From contig NZ_AKJG01000041.1 of the NCBI RefSeq assembly GCF_000282455.1, positions 124,001 to 188,000 of the forward strand: DNA of 64,000 bases, in the 5' to 3' direction. Under the pieces are notes generated by a model that saw only the letters and a program-made list of their open reading frames with translations, was not told where the DNA came from and did no database searches. The position numbers and the translations under genes were made by a program. Origin of the DNA: Pseudomonas sp. GM74. Lineage in GTDB: Bacteria; Pseudomonadota; Gammaproteobacteria; Pseudomonadales; Pseudomonadaceae. The first letter of the stretch is position 1, and each line of letters starts with the position of its first letter. Of the stretch, positions 24,422-36,427 are shown in pieces.

Positions 24422-24856
24422 TCAGATGCCCTGGCTACGCAGCCAGGCGATCAACTGCGGCAACGGGAAAGCCCCGCTCTGCCGGGCTATTTCCCGGCCG
24501 TTCTTGAACAGGATCAGGCTCGGAATCGAGCGAATCCCCAGCTGCGCCGACAACTGCTGGTTCGCCTCGCTGTCCAGCTTGGCCAGCCGACACTTGCCGG
24601 CCAGTTGCCCTGCCGCCTGCTCGAACACCGGTGCAAACGACTTGCACGGCCCGCACCAGTCCGCCCACACATCCACCAGCAGCGGCAGATCGCCCCTGAT
24701 CTGGCTGGCGTAGTCGCCTTGCTTCAATTCAAACGGTTTGCTCAGCAGGACTTCGGCCTTGCAGCGTCCGCATTTGGGGAGATCGTTGAGCCGCTCGGCG
24801 GGAATGCGGTTGAGGCCGTTGCAGTGGGGGCAGGGGATGAGTAGTGGGTCGGTCAT
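24422..24856 (-). CDS. trxC: Thioredoxin 2
   Basis: A 144-residue thioredoxin with the N-terminal zinc-binding cysteines of TrxC (Cys9, Cys12, Cys29, Cys32) and the redox motif WCGPC (Cys68, Cys71). It reduces disulfides in the cytoplasm and is often linked to oxidative stress. The length is as in E. coli TrxC (139). I chose ATG 24856, which gives the standard N-terminus, over a longer frame from 24901. It is convergent with the ParA gene and co-directional with selO upstream. Confidence 0.93.
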   Translation of the reverse strand: MTDPLLIPCPHCNGLNRIPAERLNDLPKCGRCKAEVLLSKPFELKQGDYASQIRGDLPLLVDVWADWCGPCKSFAPVFEQAAGQLAGKCRLAKLDSEANQQLSAQLGIRSIPSLILFKNGREIARQSGAFPLPQLIAWLRSQGI

Positions 24857-24889
24857 GACAAATCGTCCAGTCAAAAGCGAATGATCCTT

Positions 24890-24911
24890 ATCTGGAGACA
24901 TGACTCCAGAT
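24890..24911. terminator. Small stem-loop between selO and trxC
   Basis: ATCTGGAG and CTCCAGAT (24890-24897 and 24904-24911) form an 8-bp stem with a 6-base loop. It lies just after the selO stop in the minus direction, but the flanking T-run is short, so termination is only possible. Confidence 0.3.
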
Positions 24912-24929
24912 TTTCAATCGTACAGTGCC

Positions 24930-26441
<1,512 letters not shown>

Positions 26442-29400
26442 TTAGTCGAGTTTGGCCGCGGGCGGTTCTTGCGCCGGCTTGCCGTCGACGATCGGCACGA
26501 TGGTTTTCGCTTCCGGCTCGATCGGCACCATCTTGTATTCCTGGCCGTGCAGATTCTTGAGGTAGACCTCCATCTGCCGGAACGAGATGTTGATGTGCTG
26601 CTTCTTGAACTCGCGGTTGATGAAGCGGTTGACCTCGTCGAGCACCGGGTTGCGGTCGCCGAGGTCGCGCACGTGCATGCGCAACTCGTGGTCGAGGGTG
26701 CTTTCGCCGAAGTTCAGGAAGTACACGTGCGGTTCCGGGTCTTTCAACACGCGCGGGTTATCCCGTGCAGCCTTGAGCAACAGCTCTTTCACCAGGTCCA
26801 GGTCCGAGCCATAGTCGACGCCGAGCTTGAGGGTCACCCGGGTGATGGTGTCGGTCAGCGACCAGTTGATCAGTTGCCCGGTAATGAACGTCTTGTTCGG
26901 GACGATGATGTCTTTGCGGTCGAAGTCGGTGATGGTCGTGGCGCGGATGCGAATCTTGCTCACCGTGCCCGACAGGTTGCCGATGGTGATGGTGTCACCG
27001 ATCCGAACCGGACGTTCGAACAGGATCATGATGCCGGAAATGAAGTTGGCGAAGATTTCCTGCATGCCAAAACCGAGGCCGACCGACAGCGCCGCCACCA
27101 GCCATTGCAACTTGTCCCAGCTCACGCCGAGGGTCGACAGGGTCGAGACGAAACCGACGCCGGCGATCACGTACGAGAGCAACGTGGTGGTCGCGTAGGC
27201 GCTGCCCTGGGCGAGGTTGAGCTTGGACAGTACGAAGACTTCCAGCAGGCCGGGCAAGTTGCGCGCCAGGGCGAAGGTGATACCGATGATGATCAGCGCA
27301 CCGAGCATGTCGCCGATGCTGATCGGCACCATGCTCATATTGGCGCCGGTGCCGCTGGTGTATTCGTAGAGGGTGACGTTGTCCAGGTACGAGAACACCG
27401 TAATCAGGTCGGCCCAGACCCAATACAATGCCGCCATGAAGCCGCCGAGCAGCGCCAGGCGGATCAGGCGCAGGGACTGTTCGTTGACCTTCTCGATGTC
27501 CATGCTCGGCTCTTCGATCACCCCCTCGCCGTCTCCGGCCTCTTTCGCCGCCTGACGTTTGGCCAGGGCGCGCTGGTAGGCCAGCCGCCGGGCCGCCACG
27601 CTGAGGCCGCGCACGAAGGTGGCTTCGATCACCAGCCAGAACATCAGCAGGTACAGGGTGTTGATCAAGCGGTCGCTGAGCTTCAGCGCGGTGTAGTAGT
27701 AGCCGAAGCACACCGCCACGAACAGCGCGACGGGCAGGGCGGTGAACAGGATCCCCACCAGTTTGCGGAACAGCGAGGCGTTCTCGTGGGTCGGGCTGCT
27801 GATCAGCAAGCGGCTGAGCAGCAAGGTCATCAAGGCGTAGCAGGTGAGCACCACCGGCATGCCCATCACGTCATCGGCCAGCGCCGCCGGTTGCAGTTCG
27901 GCAACGGCCACGACGGTTACCAATGCCATCACCACGATGCCGAGGCGGCGGATCCATCTGCGCAGGAATTCCACCTGGGGCTTTTCCCAGCGGAAATGCA
28001 GTTCTGCCACGCCACCCGGTGCGAGGATCCGGTAGGCGGTGTAGAACACCAGCCAGGCCCCGGCCATTTGCAGCAGCGCCGCGCCCATATTGGCGTTCTG
28101 CCCACGGGCGTCGATTTGCAGGGCCAGCCCGCACAATGCGAGGCCCAGGGAAACCGGCATCGCCAGCAGGATGTTGATCAGAATCGCCTGCGGGGTGTGC
28201 CACTGGCTATCGCGTTTGAAGTGACCGATGTCCTGGTGAACCTTGTTCAGTCGTGCGTACAGGCTCTTGCGCCGCCACAGCAGCGCACCGATCAGCAGCG
28301 CCAATGGCAGGAACAGCAGCGGGCGTTGGGTCAAGCCGTCGGTCAGTTCGCTCAGGCTTGAAAGTACCGGGAGTGAATCGAGTTGCCGCTGGAGGCGATC
28401 CGGTACGCTGTGAATCCACTCCAGGTCCAGCGGCTTGTTGCTGGGAATCCAGAACATCTGCTCATCGAGGGTCGCGCGCAGGCTTTGCGCGGTGCTGAGC
28501 AGTTGCTTCTGGTTCAGTTGCAGGGTGATGGATTCATTGAGCACTGCGCTCAGTTCGCGATTGAGCCGCTCGAGCAGGTCGGCGCGGGTGGTGGCCAGTT
28601 CCATCAGGCTTTTGCGCAGCGCAGGCGTGACTTGTTCGGGGGGTTGGGTCGACAGCAGGTTTTCGACGTAGGTGGCCGGATTGCTCAGCAATTCCCGTTG
28701 CTGGCTGACTTCGAACTGATACAGGCGAATGTCGGCGATCTGATCGGCCAGGTTGCGGTCGAGCCGCAGGCGCGGCAACGCCTGTTTCTGTTTGTAGAGA
28801 ATCTTCGAGAGCAGCAGGCTGCCTTTGAGCACGTTGATTTGCTCGTCCAGCGCCGAATCGCTCTGGGTCAGGCTGTCCAGTTGCTGCTTGGTCTGCAGGT
28901 TCTGCTGGGTAACTTCGTTCAGGCGGTCGGTGCTTTTGAGCAGGTAGTCCGAGAGCTTCAGGTTGGCCGCGCTTTCGGTGGCCAAAAGGCTGCTGCCGCC
29001 GGCCTTCTGCGCTTCGATGGATTGCTGGGTGACCGTTTCCTGGGACAGCGCCAGACGCTTCTGGTTGATCAGGGTTTGCAGTTCCTGGATTTCCTGATCC
29101 AGGCGGTCGGATCGCTCCGACAACAGGTCATGCTGGCTGTTGCCGAGGTCTTGCAATTGGGTATTGCTGGCCAGTTCCTGGCGCCGCAGCGGGATCAGGG
29201 CGTTCAGCGCTGCAAGCTCGGCATTGAGCTGGTCGCGCTGCTCGGCGCTCAAGGTCTTGCCGGCGTCCTTGCCGTTCTTGAGGGTGGTGTTGATCTGCTG
29301 AATGCGTGTCTGGCTGCTGGAAATCTCCGCCTGGGCGCGCTCGGGGCGGGTCTGGGCGGTGATGATCAGGCTGTTGGCATCGGCCAGGGCTTTTTGCAGG

Positions 29401-29792
29401 TCGCTTTGCTGGGTGGAGCGCTCAGTGAGCATTTGTTCCAGCTGCTGGATCGGTTCCTTGGCGAAACGCTGCGCCACCGGCACCACCGTACTGGCCTTGA
29501 GGCGGGTCAGTTCACGCTGGTTCTCGATGGTCTGTTTGGGCGCATTGCTCAATTGCTGCTTGAGCGCGGCCAGCTTCTGCTCGTAGTCACGCTTGTTGTT
29601 GAGCTGGCTCAGCGTGCCTTGCAGGACCGATTGCAGGGCCTTCTGATCGGCTTCCGGCAGTTTGCGGTCGGCGATCTTGTCCAGGCTCGCTTGCACGGCT
29701 TCGCTGGAGGGCGGTTCGGCCGCTTGCAAAGTACTGACAGAGAGACTCAAGCCCAGCAGGGCGATGGCGAAGATGGAGCGCAGATTAGGCAT
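26442..29792 (-). CDS. mscK: Mechanosensitive channel MscK/KefA-type
   Basis: A 1116-residue membrane protein, the size of E. coli MscK (1120). A signal peptide ends near residue 25 (STLQAAEPP), then a long glutamine-rich coiled-coil periplasmic domain to about 470, then about 11 membrane segments and the MscS-like pore (GFGMQEIFANFISGIMI, RIGDTITIGNLSGTVSKI). It releases solutes under membrane tension in a K+-linked way. It is co-directional with the K+/H+ antiporter gene, 34 bases apart, which makes a potassium/osmotic unit. Sequence alone cannot separate it from related large MscS proteins. Confidence 0.85.
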   Translation of the reverse strand: MPNLRSIFAIALLGLSLSVSTLQAAEPPSSEAVQASLDKIADRKLPEADQKALQSVLQGTLSQLNNKRDYEQKLAALKQQLSNAPKQTIENQRELTRLKASTVVPVAQRFAKEPIQQLEQMLTERSTQQSDLQKALADANSLIITAQTRPERAQAEISSSQTRIQQINTTLKNGKDAGKTLSAEQRDQLNAELAALNALIPLRRQELASNTQLQDLGNSQHDLLSERSDRLDQEIQELQTLINQKRLALSQETVTQQSIEAQKAGGSSLLATESAANLKLSDYLLKSTDRLNEVTQQNLQTKQQLDSLTQSDSALDEQINVLKGSLLLSKILYKQKQALPRLRLDRNLADQIADIRLYQFEVSQQRELLSNPATYVENLLSTQPPEQVTPALRKSLMELATTRADLLERLNRELSAVLNESITLQLNQKQLLSTAQSLRATLDEQMFWIPSNKPLDLEWIHSVPDRLQRQLDSLPVLSSLSELTDGLTQRPLLFLPLALLIGALLWRRKSLYARLNKVHQDIGHFKRDSQWHTPQAILINILLAMPVSLGLALCGLALQIDARGQNANMGAALLQMAGAWLVFYTAYRILAPGGVAELHFRWEKPQVEFLRRWIRRLGIVVMALVTVVAVAELQPAALADDVMGMPVVLTCYALMTLLLSRLLISSPTHENASLFRKLVGILFTALPVALFVAVCFGYYYTALKLSDRLINTLYLLMFWLVIEATFVRGLSVAARRLAYQRALAKRQAAKEAGDGEGVIEEPSMDIEKVNEQSLRLIRLALLGGFMAALYWVWADLITVFSYLDNVTLYEYTSGTGANMSMVPISIGDMLGALIIIGITFALARNLPGLLEVFVLSKLNLAQGSAYATTTLLSYVIAGVGFVSTLSTLGVSWDKLQWLVAALSVGLGFGMQEIFANFISGIMILFERPVRIGDTITIGNLSGTVSKIRIRATTITDFDRKDIIVPNKTFITGQLINWSLTDTITRVTLKLGVDYGSDLDLVKELLLKAARDNPRVLKDPEPHVYFLNFGESTLDHELRMHVRDLGDRNPVLDEVNRFINREFKKQHINISFRQMEVYLKNLHGQEYKMVPIEPEAKTIVPIVDGKPAQEPPAAKLD

Positions 29793-29826
29793 AAAGACCG
29801 GTCAAGCAAGTGATAGTGGAAGCAGT

Positions 29827-31569
29827 TTAGAGGAAGAGTCCGGGGCCGGGGCGACTTCCTTCGGGGAATCTGACGCCCACTTTACCGATCTTGTTCCCGT
29901 CCATGACGGCCACGGTCCAAATGGTGTTGTTCCATTCCACCTGGTCACCCACCACCGGCGCGCCGCCAACCTTCTGGGCAATGAAGTGCCCCAGGGACAT
30001 GTCCGGATCGATGCCTTCGACCTTCAGGCCATAGAGGGCCGCAACCGCGGCCAGCTGGGCGTCTCCTTCGAGTACGAAGTCGCCGAAGAAACGCAGATCG
30101 AGGCCCCGTTGTGGCGCCTGGCTGAAGAGTTTTCCGAGGGCCGGCAGGTTGTGTTCATGGCCGATAACACACAGCAAATCATCGACTTCCAGCACCGTAC
30201 TACCCGACGGATGGAGCAATTGTTGGCCACGAAACAGGGCGGCGATACGGGTGCCTTCGGGCATTTTCAGTTCGCGCAGGGGCGAACCGATGCACCATTT
30301 TTCCGCGCCGAGGCGATAGACGAACAGCTCCCATTCGCTGGTGACGTGTACTTCCAGGGCCGACCGGGAGATCGGCGCAGGCTCCGGGGGCACCGTCACC
30401 TTCAGCAGTTTGGCGACCCACGGCAGGCTCGTGCCCTGAACCAGCAGCGACACCAGCACGATAAAGAACGCGAGGTTGAAGTACAGCTGGGCGTTGGGCA
30501 GGCCGGCCATCAGCGGGAACACCGCGAGAATGATCGGGACCGCGCCGCGCAGACCGACCCAGGAGATGAACGCCTTCTCGCGACCATGGAACGCCTTGAA
30601 CGGCAGCAGGCCAACCATCACCGACAGTGGCCGGGCAAACAGAATCATCCACAGCGCCAGGGCCAGTGCCGGCAAGGCGATAGGCAGCAGGTCGTGGGGC
30701 GTCACCAGCAGCCCCAGCACCAGGAACATGCCGATCTGCGCTAGCCAGGCCATGCCGTCGAGCATGTGCAGGATGCCGTGGCGGCTGCGCACCGGCCGGT
30801 TGCCGATCACCAGGCCGCAGATGTACACCGCCAGGAAGCCGCTGCCGTGCAGGGCGTTGGTCAGGGCAAACACCACCAGGCCGCCGGCAATCACCAGGAT
30901 CGGATACAGGCCGGTGGCCAGGTTGATGCGATTGACCAGTTGCAGCATGAGCCAGCCACCGCACAGGCCGATGATGCCACCGATGCCGAATTCGCGGATC
31001 AGGTGGGTCAGCAGGCTCCAGTGCAGGCCGGTCTGGCCGCTGGCGAGCATGTCGATGAGGGTGACGGTGAGGAACACCGCCATCGGGTCGTTGCTGCCGG
31101 ATTCGATTTCAAGGCTGGCGGTTACCCGTTCGTTCAGGCCTTTGCCACCCAATAGCGAGAACACCGCGGCGGCGTCGGTGGAGCCGACGATGGCGCCGAT
31201 CAGCAGGCCCTGGATCAGGTTCAGGTTGAACAGCCATGCGGCCGCCATGCCGGTCAGCCCGGTGGTAATCAGCACTCCGACCGTGGCCAGAGAGAGCGCC
31301 GGCCATAAAGCCACGCGGAAACTCGACACCCGGGTGCGCAGGCCGCCGTCGAGCAGGATCACCGCCAGCGCGAGGTTGCCCACCAGATAAGCCGTGGGGT
31401 AGTTATCAAAAAGAATGCCGGCGCCATCGACACCGGCCGCCATGCCGACGGCCAGGATGATCACCAGAATCGGGATGCCGAGACGGGACGAAAGTGAGCT
31501 CACCAGAATGCTCGCACCTACCAGCAACGCGCCGATCAAGAACAGGCTGTTGATGGTCGTCGCATTCAA
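29827..31569 (-). CDS. nhaP2: Potassium/proton antiporter CvrA (NhaP2 family)
   Basis: A 580-residue CPA1 antiporter: about 12 membrane segments up to residue 390 including [12 protein letters not shown] and the ion-site ESGSNDP, then a cytoplasmic RCK/TrkA-C-like and CorC-HlyC-like tail. It exchanges K+ (or Na+) for protons. I chose the TTG start at 31569, with GGAG upstream, because it gives the family N-terminus ([13 protein letters not shown]) and the usual length (E. coli CvrA is 578); the frame stays open to 31674. It is probably cotranscribed with the mscK-like gene downstream. Confidence 0.9.
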   Translation of the reverse strand: MNATTINSLFLIGALLVGASILVSSLSSRLGIPILVIILAVGMAAGVDGAGILFDNYPTAYLVGNLALAVILLDGGLRTRVSSFRVALWPALSLATVGVLITTGLTGMAAAWLFNLNLIQGLLIGAIVGSTDAAAVFSLLGGKGLNERVTASLEIESGSNDPMAVFLTVTLIDMLASGQTGLHWSLLTHLIREFGIGGIIGLCGGWLMLQLVNRINLATGLYPILVIAGGLVVFALTNALHGSGFLAVYICGLVIGNRPVRSRHGILHMLDGMAWLAQIGMFLVLGLLVTPHDLLPIALPALALALWMILFARPLSVMVGLLPFKAFHGREKAFISWVGLRGAVPIILAVFPLMAGLPNAQLYFNLAFFIVLVSLLVQGTSLPWVAKLLKVTVPPEPAPISRSALEVHVTSEWELFVYRLGAEKWCIGSPLRELKMPEGTRIAALFRGQQLLHPSGSTVLEVDDLLCVIGHEHNLPALGKLFSQAPQRGLDLRFFGDFVLEGDAQLAAVAALYGLKVEGIDPDMSLGHFIAQKVGGAPVVGDQVEWNNTIWTVAVMDGNKIGKVGVRFPEGSRPGPGLFL

Positions 31570-31693
31570 AGGCAGTACTCCAGAAAGCTGAAAGGCGGGC
31601 GCAAACTGACCATGCAGTCTGCGTGCCAGCGATTCTAACCTGTTGAAATGTGATGCTGTCAAAAAGCTTTTCACTAAGGCGAACGCTGGTTAT

Positions 31694-31832
31694 CCCTGTA
31701 GCAGCTGGCGAAGCCTGCGTTCGACTGCGAAGCAGTCGCTGAATCTGATACCGCGGTGTTTCAGGTGATTCGAGGACTCGGATTTTACGACTGCTTCGCA
31801 GCCGAACACAGGCTTCGCCAGCTGCTACAGGG
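31694..31832. repeat. 139-bp inverted-repeat element between the antiporter and chemoreceptor genes
   Basis: The arms CCCTGTAGCAGCTGGCGAAG.. (31694-31723) and ..CTTCGCCAGCTGCTACAGGG (31803-31832) match over about 30 bases with few changes, and an inner GACTGC/GCAGTC pair lies near each arm. This is a different repeat family from the GTGGGAGC REP doublets. It sits in the 273-base gap, which holds no gene. Confidence 0.8.
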
Positions 31833-31842
31833 GGCGTGGCCG

Positions 31843-33468
31843 TTAGAGGCTGAACCGCCCAACCAGAGTGTTCAGGTCCACCGCCAGGCGCGACAGCTCA
31901 TTGCTCGCCGCACTCGTCTGATTCGCCCCGGTGGCCGACTGCACCGACAGGTCACGGATGTTCACCAGGTTGCGATCCACTTCACGGGCCACCTGCGCCT
32001 GTTCTTCAGCGGCGCTGGCGATCACCAGGTTGCGCTCGTTGATTTCGACGATGGCGCTGTTGATGGTGTCCAGCGACATCCCGGCACCGCGGGCGATGTT
32101 CAGGGTCGATTCCGCGCGTTCGGTGCTGTTGCGCATTGAATCCACCGCGTGCTCGGTACCGCTCTGGATGCTGCCGATCATGCGTTCGATCTCGCTGGTC
32201 GACTGCTGGGTGCGGTGGGCCAGGGCGCGTACCTCGTCGGCCACCACCGCAAAACCACGACCGGCCTCACCGGCGCGCGCGGCCTCGATGGCAGCGTTCA
32301 AGGCCAGCAGGTTGGTCTGGTCGGCCAGGCCACGGATCACGTCCAGCACCTTGCCGATGTCGCGGGATTCGTTGGCCAGGTCGCCGATCAAGGTCGCGGT
32401 GCTCTGCACATCGGCGCTCATGCGTTCGATGGCACTGACGGTTTCCTGCACCAGGTCACGGCCGTCGCCGGCGGAGGTGGTGGCGTTCTTCGAGGCTTCG
32501 GACGTGCTGACTGCGTTGCGCGCGACTTCTTCCACGGCGCTGGTCATTTCGTTGACTGCGGTGGCGGCCTGTTCAATCTCGTTGTTTTGCCGGGTGAGGC
32601 CACGGGCGCTTTCGTCGGTGACGCTGTTGAGTTCTTCGGCAGCCGATGCCAACTGCGTGGCCGAGCCGGAAATCCGCTGCAGGGTGTCGCGCAGTTTGTC
32701 CTGCATCTTCGACATGGCCAGCAGCAAACGGCCGGCTTCATCCTGGCCGTCAATGGTAATCGGGCGCGTCAGGTTGCCTTCGGCAATCTGTTCGGCGGCG
32801 CCCAGGGCATTGGCGATCGGTTGGGTGATGCTGTTGGTGAGCAACCAGGCGAGCAGCAGTGTCAGGGCGGTGGCGATCACCAGCAGGACGATCACCAGGT
32901 TGAATGCCGAATCGTATTGATCCGCCGCCTGCTGGTTGGTGTCGTGGCTCTGCTGGGTGTTGATTTCCAGCAGCCGGTTCAGCACGGTGTTGACCGCTTC
33001 GGAATTGTTGAGCAAATCGGTGTTGAGCAAGCTGCGCAGTTCATCGACCTGATTGTTGCGCGACAGGGTCTTCATCCGGTCTTCGATCTGGCGGTACTGA
33101 CCCAGAAGTTGTACGTATTGATCGTAGGTCGCACGTTCCTGCGGGCTGGCGATCAGCTTTTCGTAGGTCGCCTGGGCGGCGCGAATCTGTTGGTTGCGCA
33201 TTTCCAGCAGTTCCATGGTTTTCTGCTGCACGTCCGGCTCGCGGTTCACCAGCAAGCGGTAGGACAGCACACGCAGGCGCAAGGTGAGTTGGGTGAACTC
33301 GTCCAGGCTCTTGATGCTCGGCACACTGTTGTTGGTGATGTTCTCGGCGGCGCCGCGGATCTTGCTCATCTGATTCAAGGCAAACACCCCCAGAACCATC
33401 ATCAAGCCGCCGATCAGGGCAAAGCTGAGGAACGCCCGAGGGGCGATATTCATATTACGAAGGGACAT
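31843..33468 (-). CDS. Methyl-accepting chemotaxis protein with a four-helix-bundle sensor
   Basis: A 541-residue chemoreceptor: membrane segment 11-31, a periplasmic four-helix-bundle sensor to about 188, a second membrane segment about 190-210 ([20 protein letters not shown]), a HAMP domain, and a signalling domain whose hairpin tip reads [19 protein letters not shown]. It senses a ligand in the periplasm and controls CheA. No CheB/CheR tethering pentapeptide is at the C-terminus. I chose ATG 33468 because it begins the usual [13 protein letters not shown]-terminus; the longer frame has no family match. The ligand is unknown. Confidence 0.9.
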   Translation of the reverse strand: MSLRNMNIAPRAFLSFALIGGLMMVLGVFALNQMSKIRGAAENITNNSVPSIKSLDEFTQLTLRLRVLSYRLLVNREPDVQQKTMELLEMRNQQIRAAQATYEKLIASPQERATYDQYVQLLGQYRQIEDRMKTLSRNNQVDELRSLLNTDLLNNSEAVNTVLNRLLEINTQQSHDTNQQAADQYDSAFNLVIVLLVIATALTLLLAWLLTNSITQPIANALGAAEQIAEGNLTRPITIDGQDEAGRLLLAMSKMQDKLRDTLQRISGSATQLASAAEELNSVTDESARGLTRQNNEIEQAATAVNEMTSAVEEVARNAVSTSEASKNATTSAGDGRDLVQETVSAIERMSADVQSTATLIGDLANESRDIGKVLDVIRGLADQTNLLALNAAIEAARAGEAGRGFAVVADEVRALAHRTQQSTSEIERMIGSIQSGTEHAVDSMRNSTERAESTLNIARGAGMSLDTINSAIVEINERNLVIASAAEEQAQVAREVDRNLVNIRDLSVQSATGANQTSAASNELSRLAVDLNTLVGRFSL

Positions 33469-33742
33469 GGCGATCACCGAAAAGAGCGCATCCGTGCGGG
33501 GCTGAGGCTGCTGTATGGATGACTTATCGGTCGCCTGGCTGAAGTCTTGAGCCCCCCGTGTTTCAGCCGGTTGCACCTCGTGGCGACGAAGTGCAGGAAC
33601 CAGATTGGCCAATCACAGTCTTTAAAACTCGCGAGGAAGGTTGCCCGTCAGCAAAATCAAGGCTTTGCGCCTGTATAACCCTGGCATCCAGGGTGACTTT
33701 TCTTTATCGTACGCGCCCTTTGAAAAAGCCCGGAAAATCAAA

Positions 33743-33973
33743 ATGTTGGAAGCATCCCTAAGCCAATTGGAACAACTGGTCAGTGACCTGGTGCAACAGA
33801 ACCAGACGTTGCTCGGCACCAACCAGACCCTGACCGCAGAACTGGCCCAGGCCAAGGATGAAAACGAAAGCCTGCAACTGAGCCTGATGGAGCAGGAAGA
33901 GAAGCAAGGTGCTACGGCGGCTCGCATCCAGGCCCTGGTTGAGCGCGTCAGCGCAGGCCCTGTCAGCGCATGA
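33743..33973 (+). CDS. Small coiled-coil protein upstream of the ZapA-like gene (ZapB/TIGR02449-like)
   Basis: A 76-residue protein that is nearly all heptad repeats (LSQLEQLVSDLVQQNQTLL, then LTAELAQAKDENESLQLSL). It resembles the short coiled-coil proteins found upstream of zapA in pseudomonads. It overlaps the next gene by ATGA, so the two are made together. I chose ATG 33743 (GGAAAA upstream) because the first 34 codons of the longer frame have no coiled-coil character. A role in the cell-division apparatus is inferred from the neighbour. Confidence 0.75.
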   Translation: MLEASLSQLEQLVSDLVQQNQTLLGTNQTLTAELAQAKDENESLQLSLMEQEEKQGATAARIQALVERVSAGPVSA

Positions 33974-34272
33974 GTTACAACGCCGCAGGGGTAAAAGTCG
34001 TCTCGATCCTGGGGGAGGACTATTCGATCAAGGCACCGGCCGGGGAAGAACAGACCCTGCTGGACGCCGCGATGATGTTGAAGGCAGCCCTGGCCGAAAC
34101 CAAGAGGAAGTACCCGACGCTGATCGGTGACCGACTGCTGGTGCTGGCGGCGATGAATCTGTGCTCCCAGCAGATCGAAATGCAGAAACAGCACAAGCTC
34201 GAACTCGACCGTTACCAAGAGCAAGTCAGCGCCACGGTTGAAGTGATTTCCAAGACGATCAATCAGGCCTGA
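33970..34272 (+). CDS. ZapA-like cell division protein
   Basis: A 100-residue protein with ZapA layout: a short beta-rich head ([20 protein letters not shown]), a helix with [16 protein letters not shown] and [18 protein letters not shown], and a C-terminal coiled coil. ZapA cross-links FtsZ filaments. The usual Pseudomonas zapA, as I recall it, lies next to the 6S RNA gene and has a different sequence; no 6S-like RNA is seen here, so this may be a second copy with a specialised role. It is coupled to the coiled-coil gene before it. A chemoreceptor gene starts 100 bases later. Confidence 0.8.
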   Translation: MSYNAAGVKVVSILGEDYSIKAPAGEEQTLLDAAMMLKAALAETKRKYPTLIGDRLLVLAAMNLCSQQIEMQKQHKLELDRYQEQVSATVEVISKTINQA

Positions 34273-34372
34273 TCGGCTTTGCGCACAACCAAAGAATAGA
34301 TTGTCGGTTGGGTTGTATACAATCGGCACGGCTGTTGCAGTGTTTCAGCCTCTTATTCTTTGGGGGTGCTCC

Positions 34373-36310
34373 ATGCAGTTCTGGCGACGCAGTATTCAAT
34401 GGCAGTTGATCCTGAGCATGGGCACCGCTCTGCTCGTCAGTATCCTGATCGTGGTTGGCATTTATACCCTGGTGGTCAACCGCCTCGCCCAGAGCTATCT
34501 GGTCGAGCAAGCCTTGCCGTCGAGCATCGAAGCGATGCGCAACGACATCGAGCGGATCCTCGTTCAACCCCTCACCGCCGCCAAGGACATCGCCAGCAAC
34601 AGTATGGTGCGCGACTGGCTGGCCGGGGGTGAAGACGGTGCCCGGGCCGGCACCTTTACTACCTATCTCGAAGGCATCCGCGCCGAGCACAAGGCCTTTA
34701 CCGCGATTATTGTCGGCACCGCGTCCAACCATTACTTCACCGAAAAAGGCCTGGACCGGACCCTCAGTCGTTCCAATCCGAAAGACGCCTGGTTCTACTC
34801 GTTTCTCGACAGCAACCAGCCGCGCACCCTCAATATCGATAACGACACGGCCACCGGAGAATTGGCGCTGTTCATCGACTTCAAAGTCGAGCAGGCCGGC
34901 AAAGTCGTGGGTGTTGCCGGGCTTGGCCTGAGCATGAAAGAGCTGTCTGAGCTGATCCACAATTTCAGCTTCGGGGAGCGCGGCAAGGTCTATCTCGTGC
35001 GTTCCGACGGTTTGATCCAGGTTCACCCAGAGGCGCAATTGAGCGGCAAGCGCACCTTGAACGAGCAGATTGGCGATGCGGCGGCACAAGCGGTGATGGG
35101 TCAAAATAACGCCACCCACAGTAGCTTTGTGCGTGATGGCGAAGATTATCTGGCGTTGAGCTTGCCGCTGCGTGATCTCGGCTGGACCCTGGTGGCCGAA
35201 GTGCCGCAATCGCAGATCTACGCCGAAGCCCGCCGCGCCATGTGGATGAGCAGCGGCATCGGCCTGGCCGTAGCGCTGGTGTGCCTGTTGCTGGTGGTGT
35301 TGCTGGCCCGTGGGTTGGTACGACCGATTCGTCAGGTAACAGCGGCACTGGTTGCCATCGGTAGCGGTGGTGGAGATTTGACCCACCGGTTAGATTCCGG
35401 TCGAGCCGATGAGCTAGGCGATCTGGCTCGTGGGTTCAATCGCTTTCTCGACAGCCAGCGCGACATGATTGGTGAAGTGCTGACCACCAGCGAGCGACTG
35501 CGCACCGCTGTCGGCCAGGTTGCACGGGTTGTGGATAACACCGCTGAACGCTCCGGCCGCCAGCAGGAAATGACCGACATGGTGGCCACAGCAGTCCATG
35601 AAATGGGCCTGACCGTTCAGGAAATCGCCCAGAACGCCGGCAACGCGGCGGTCGCGTCGCAAACGGCTCGGGATGAGGCGATGCAGGCACGGGAAGTGGT
35701 GGGTGGCTCGATCCGCCATATTGAAAGCATGTCGGATGAAATCGGTGTCGCCGCCAGCGCTGTGGGTGAGTTGGCCCATCAGGTGGCGTCCATCGATCAG
35801 GTGCTGGCGGTGATTCGCGGGATTTCCGAACAGACCAATTTGCTGGCGCTCAACGCTGCTATCGAAGCGGCGCGGGCCGGGGACATGGGGCGTGGGTTTG
35901 CCGTGGTGGCCGATGAAGTGCGGACTTTGGCGCGGCGTACGCAGGCGTCAACTGATGAAATCCAGCAGATGATCGGCAGCCTCAAGCAGGGGGCGGAAAA
36001 CGCGGTGTCGTCGATGCAATCCGGGCAAGCCGCGACGGGCACGGGGGTCGAGTCGAGCCAGCGTACCGGGGCTTCGTTGACCGCGATTACCGGGCAAGTG
36101 GAGCGCATCAGCGACATGAACCATCAGGTGGCGACGGCGACGGAGGAGCAATCGGCGGTGACCGAAGAGATCAACCGTAACGTGCAGGGCATTTCCGATC
36201 TGGCCCGGGCGACAGCGGGGGAGGTCAGGGCTTGTCGTGAGGACTGCCAGACGTTGCAGCGGTTGGCGGATGATCTGTCGCGGCAGATGGGTGGGTTCAA
36301 GCTGGGGTGA
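34373..36310 (+). CDS. Methyl-accepting chemotaxis protein with a dCache sensor
   Basis: A 645-residue chemoreceptor. Membrane segment 12-34, a large periplasmic double-Cache sensor at about 40-285 ([18 protein letters not shown] in the first pocket region), a second membrane segment 292-312, HAMP, and a signalling domain with the tip [19 protein letters not shown] and [15 protein letters not shown]. dCache sensors often bind amino acids or other small organics; the ligand is not readable. ATG 34373 has GGGGGTG upstream and yields the canonical start. It may share a transcript with the ZapA-like pair. Confidence 0.92.
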   Translation: MQFWRRSIQWQLILSMGTALLVSILIVVGIYTLVVNRLAQSYLVEQALPSSIEAMRNDIERILVQPLTAAKDIASNSMVRDWLAGGEDGARAGTFTTYLEGIRAEHKAFTAIIVGTASNHYFTEKGLDRTLSRSNPKDAWFYSFLDSNQPRTLNIDNDTATGELALFIDFKVEQAGKVVGVAGLGLSMKELSELIHNFSFGERGKVYLVRSDGLIQVHPEAQLSGKRTLNEQIGDAAAQAVMGQNNATHSSFVRDGEDYLALSLPLRDLGWTLVAEVPQSQIYAEARRAMWMSSGIGLAVALVCLLLVVLLARGLVRPIRQVTAALVAIGSGGGDLTHRLDSGRADELGDLARGFNRFLDSQRDMIGEVLTTSERLRTAVGQVARVVDNTAERSGRQQEMTDMVATAVHEMGLTVQEIAQNAGNAAVASQTARDEAMQAREVVGGSIRHIESMSDEIGVAASAVGELAHQVASIDQVLAVIRGISEQTNLLALNAAIEAARAGDMGRGFAVVADEVRTLARRTQASTDEIQQMIGSLKQGAENAVSSMQSGQAATGTGVESSQRTGASLTAITGQVERISDMNHQVATATEEQSAVTEEINRNVQGISDLARATAGEVRACREDCQTLQRLADDLSRQMGGFKLG

Positions 36311-36331
36311 TGTGGCGTTTGTGTGGATGCC

Positions 36332-36396
36332 TTCGCGAGCAAGCCCGCTCCCACATTTGAAATGCATTCACCTGTGGGAGCGGGCTTGCTCGCGAA
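36332..36396. repeat. REP doublet (REPIN)
   Basis: Perfect 24-bp arms TTCGCGAGCAAGCCCGCTCC.. (36332-36355) and their mirror (36373-36396) lie between the convergent chemoreceptor and acyl-CoA dehydrogenase genes. Confidence 0.9.
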
Positions 36397-36427
36397 TGGA
36401 TCTAAGCAGCACTACAAGTATTTGAGG

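Noticed and set aside
34273..34372. Possible 6S RNA gene after the ZapA-like gene
   Set aside because: The gap is only 100 bases and shows no long internal-bubble hairpin as in 6S RNA.
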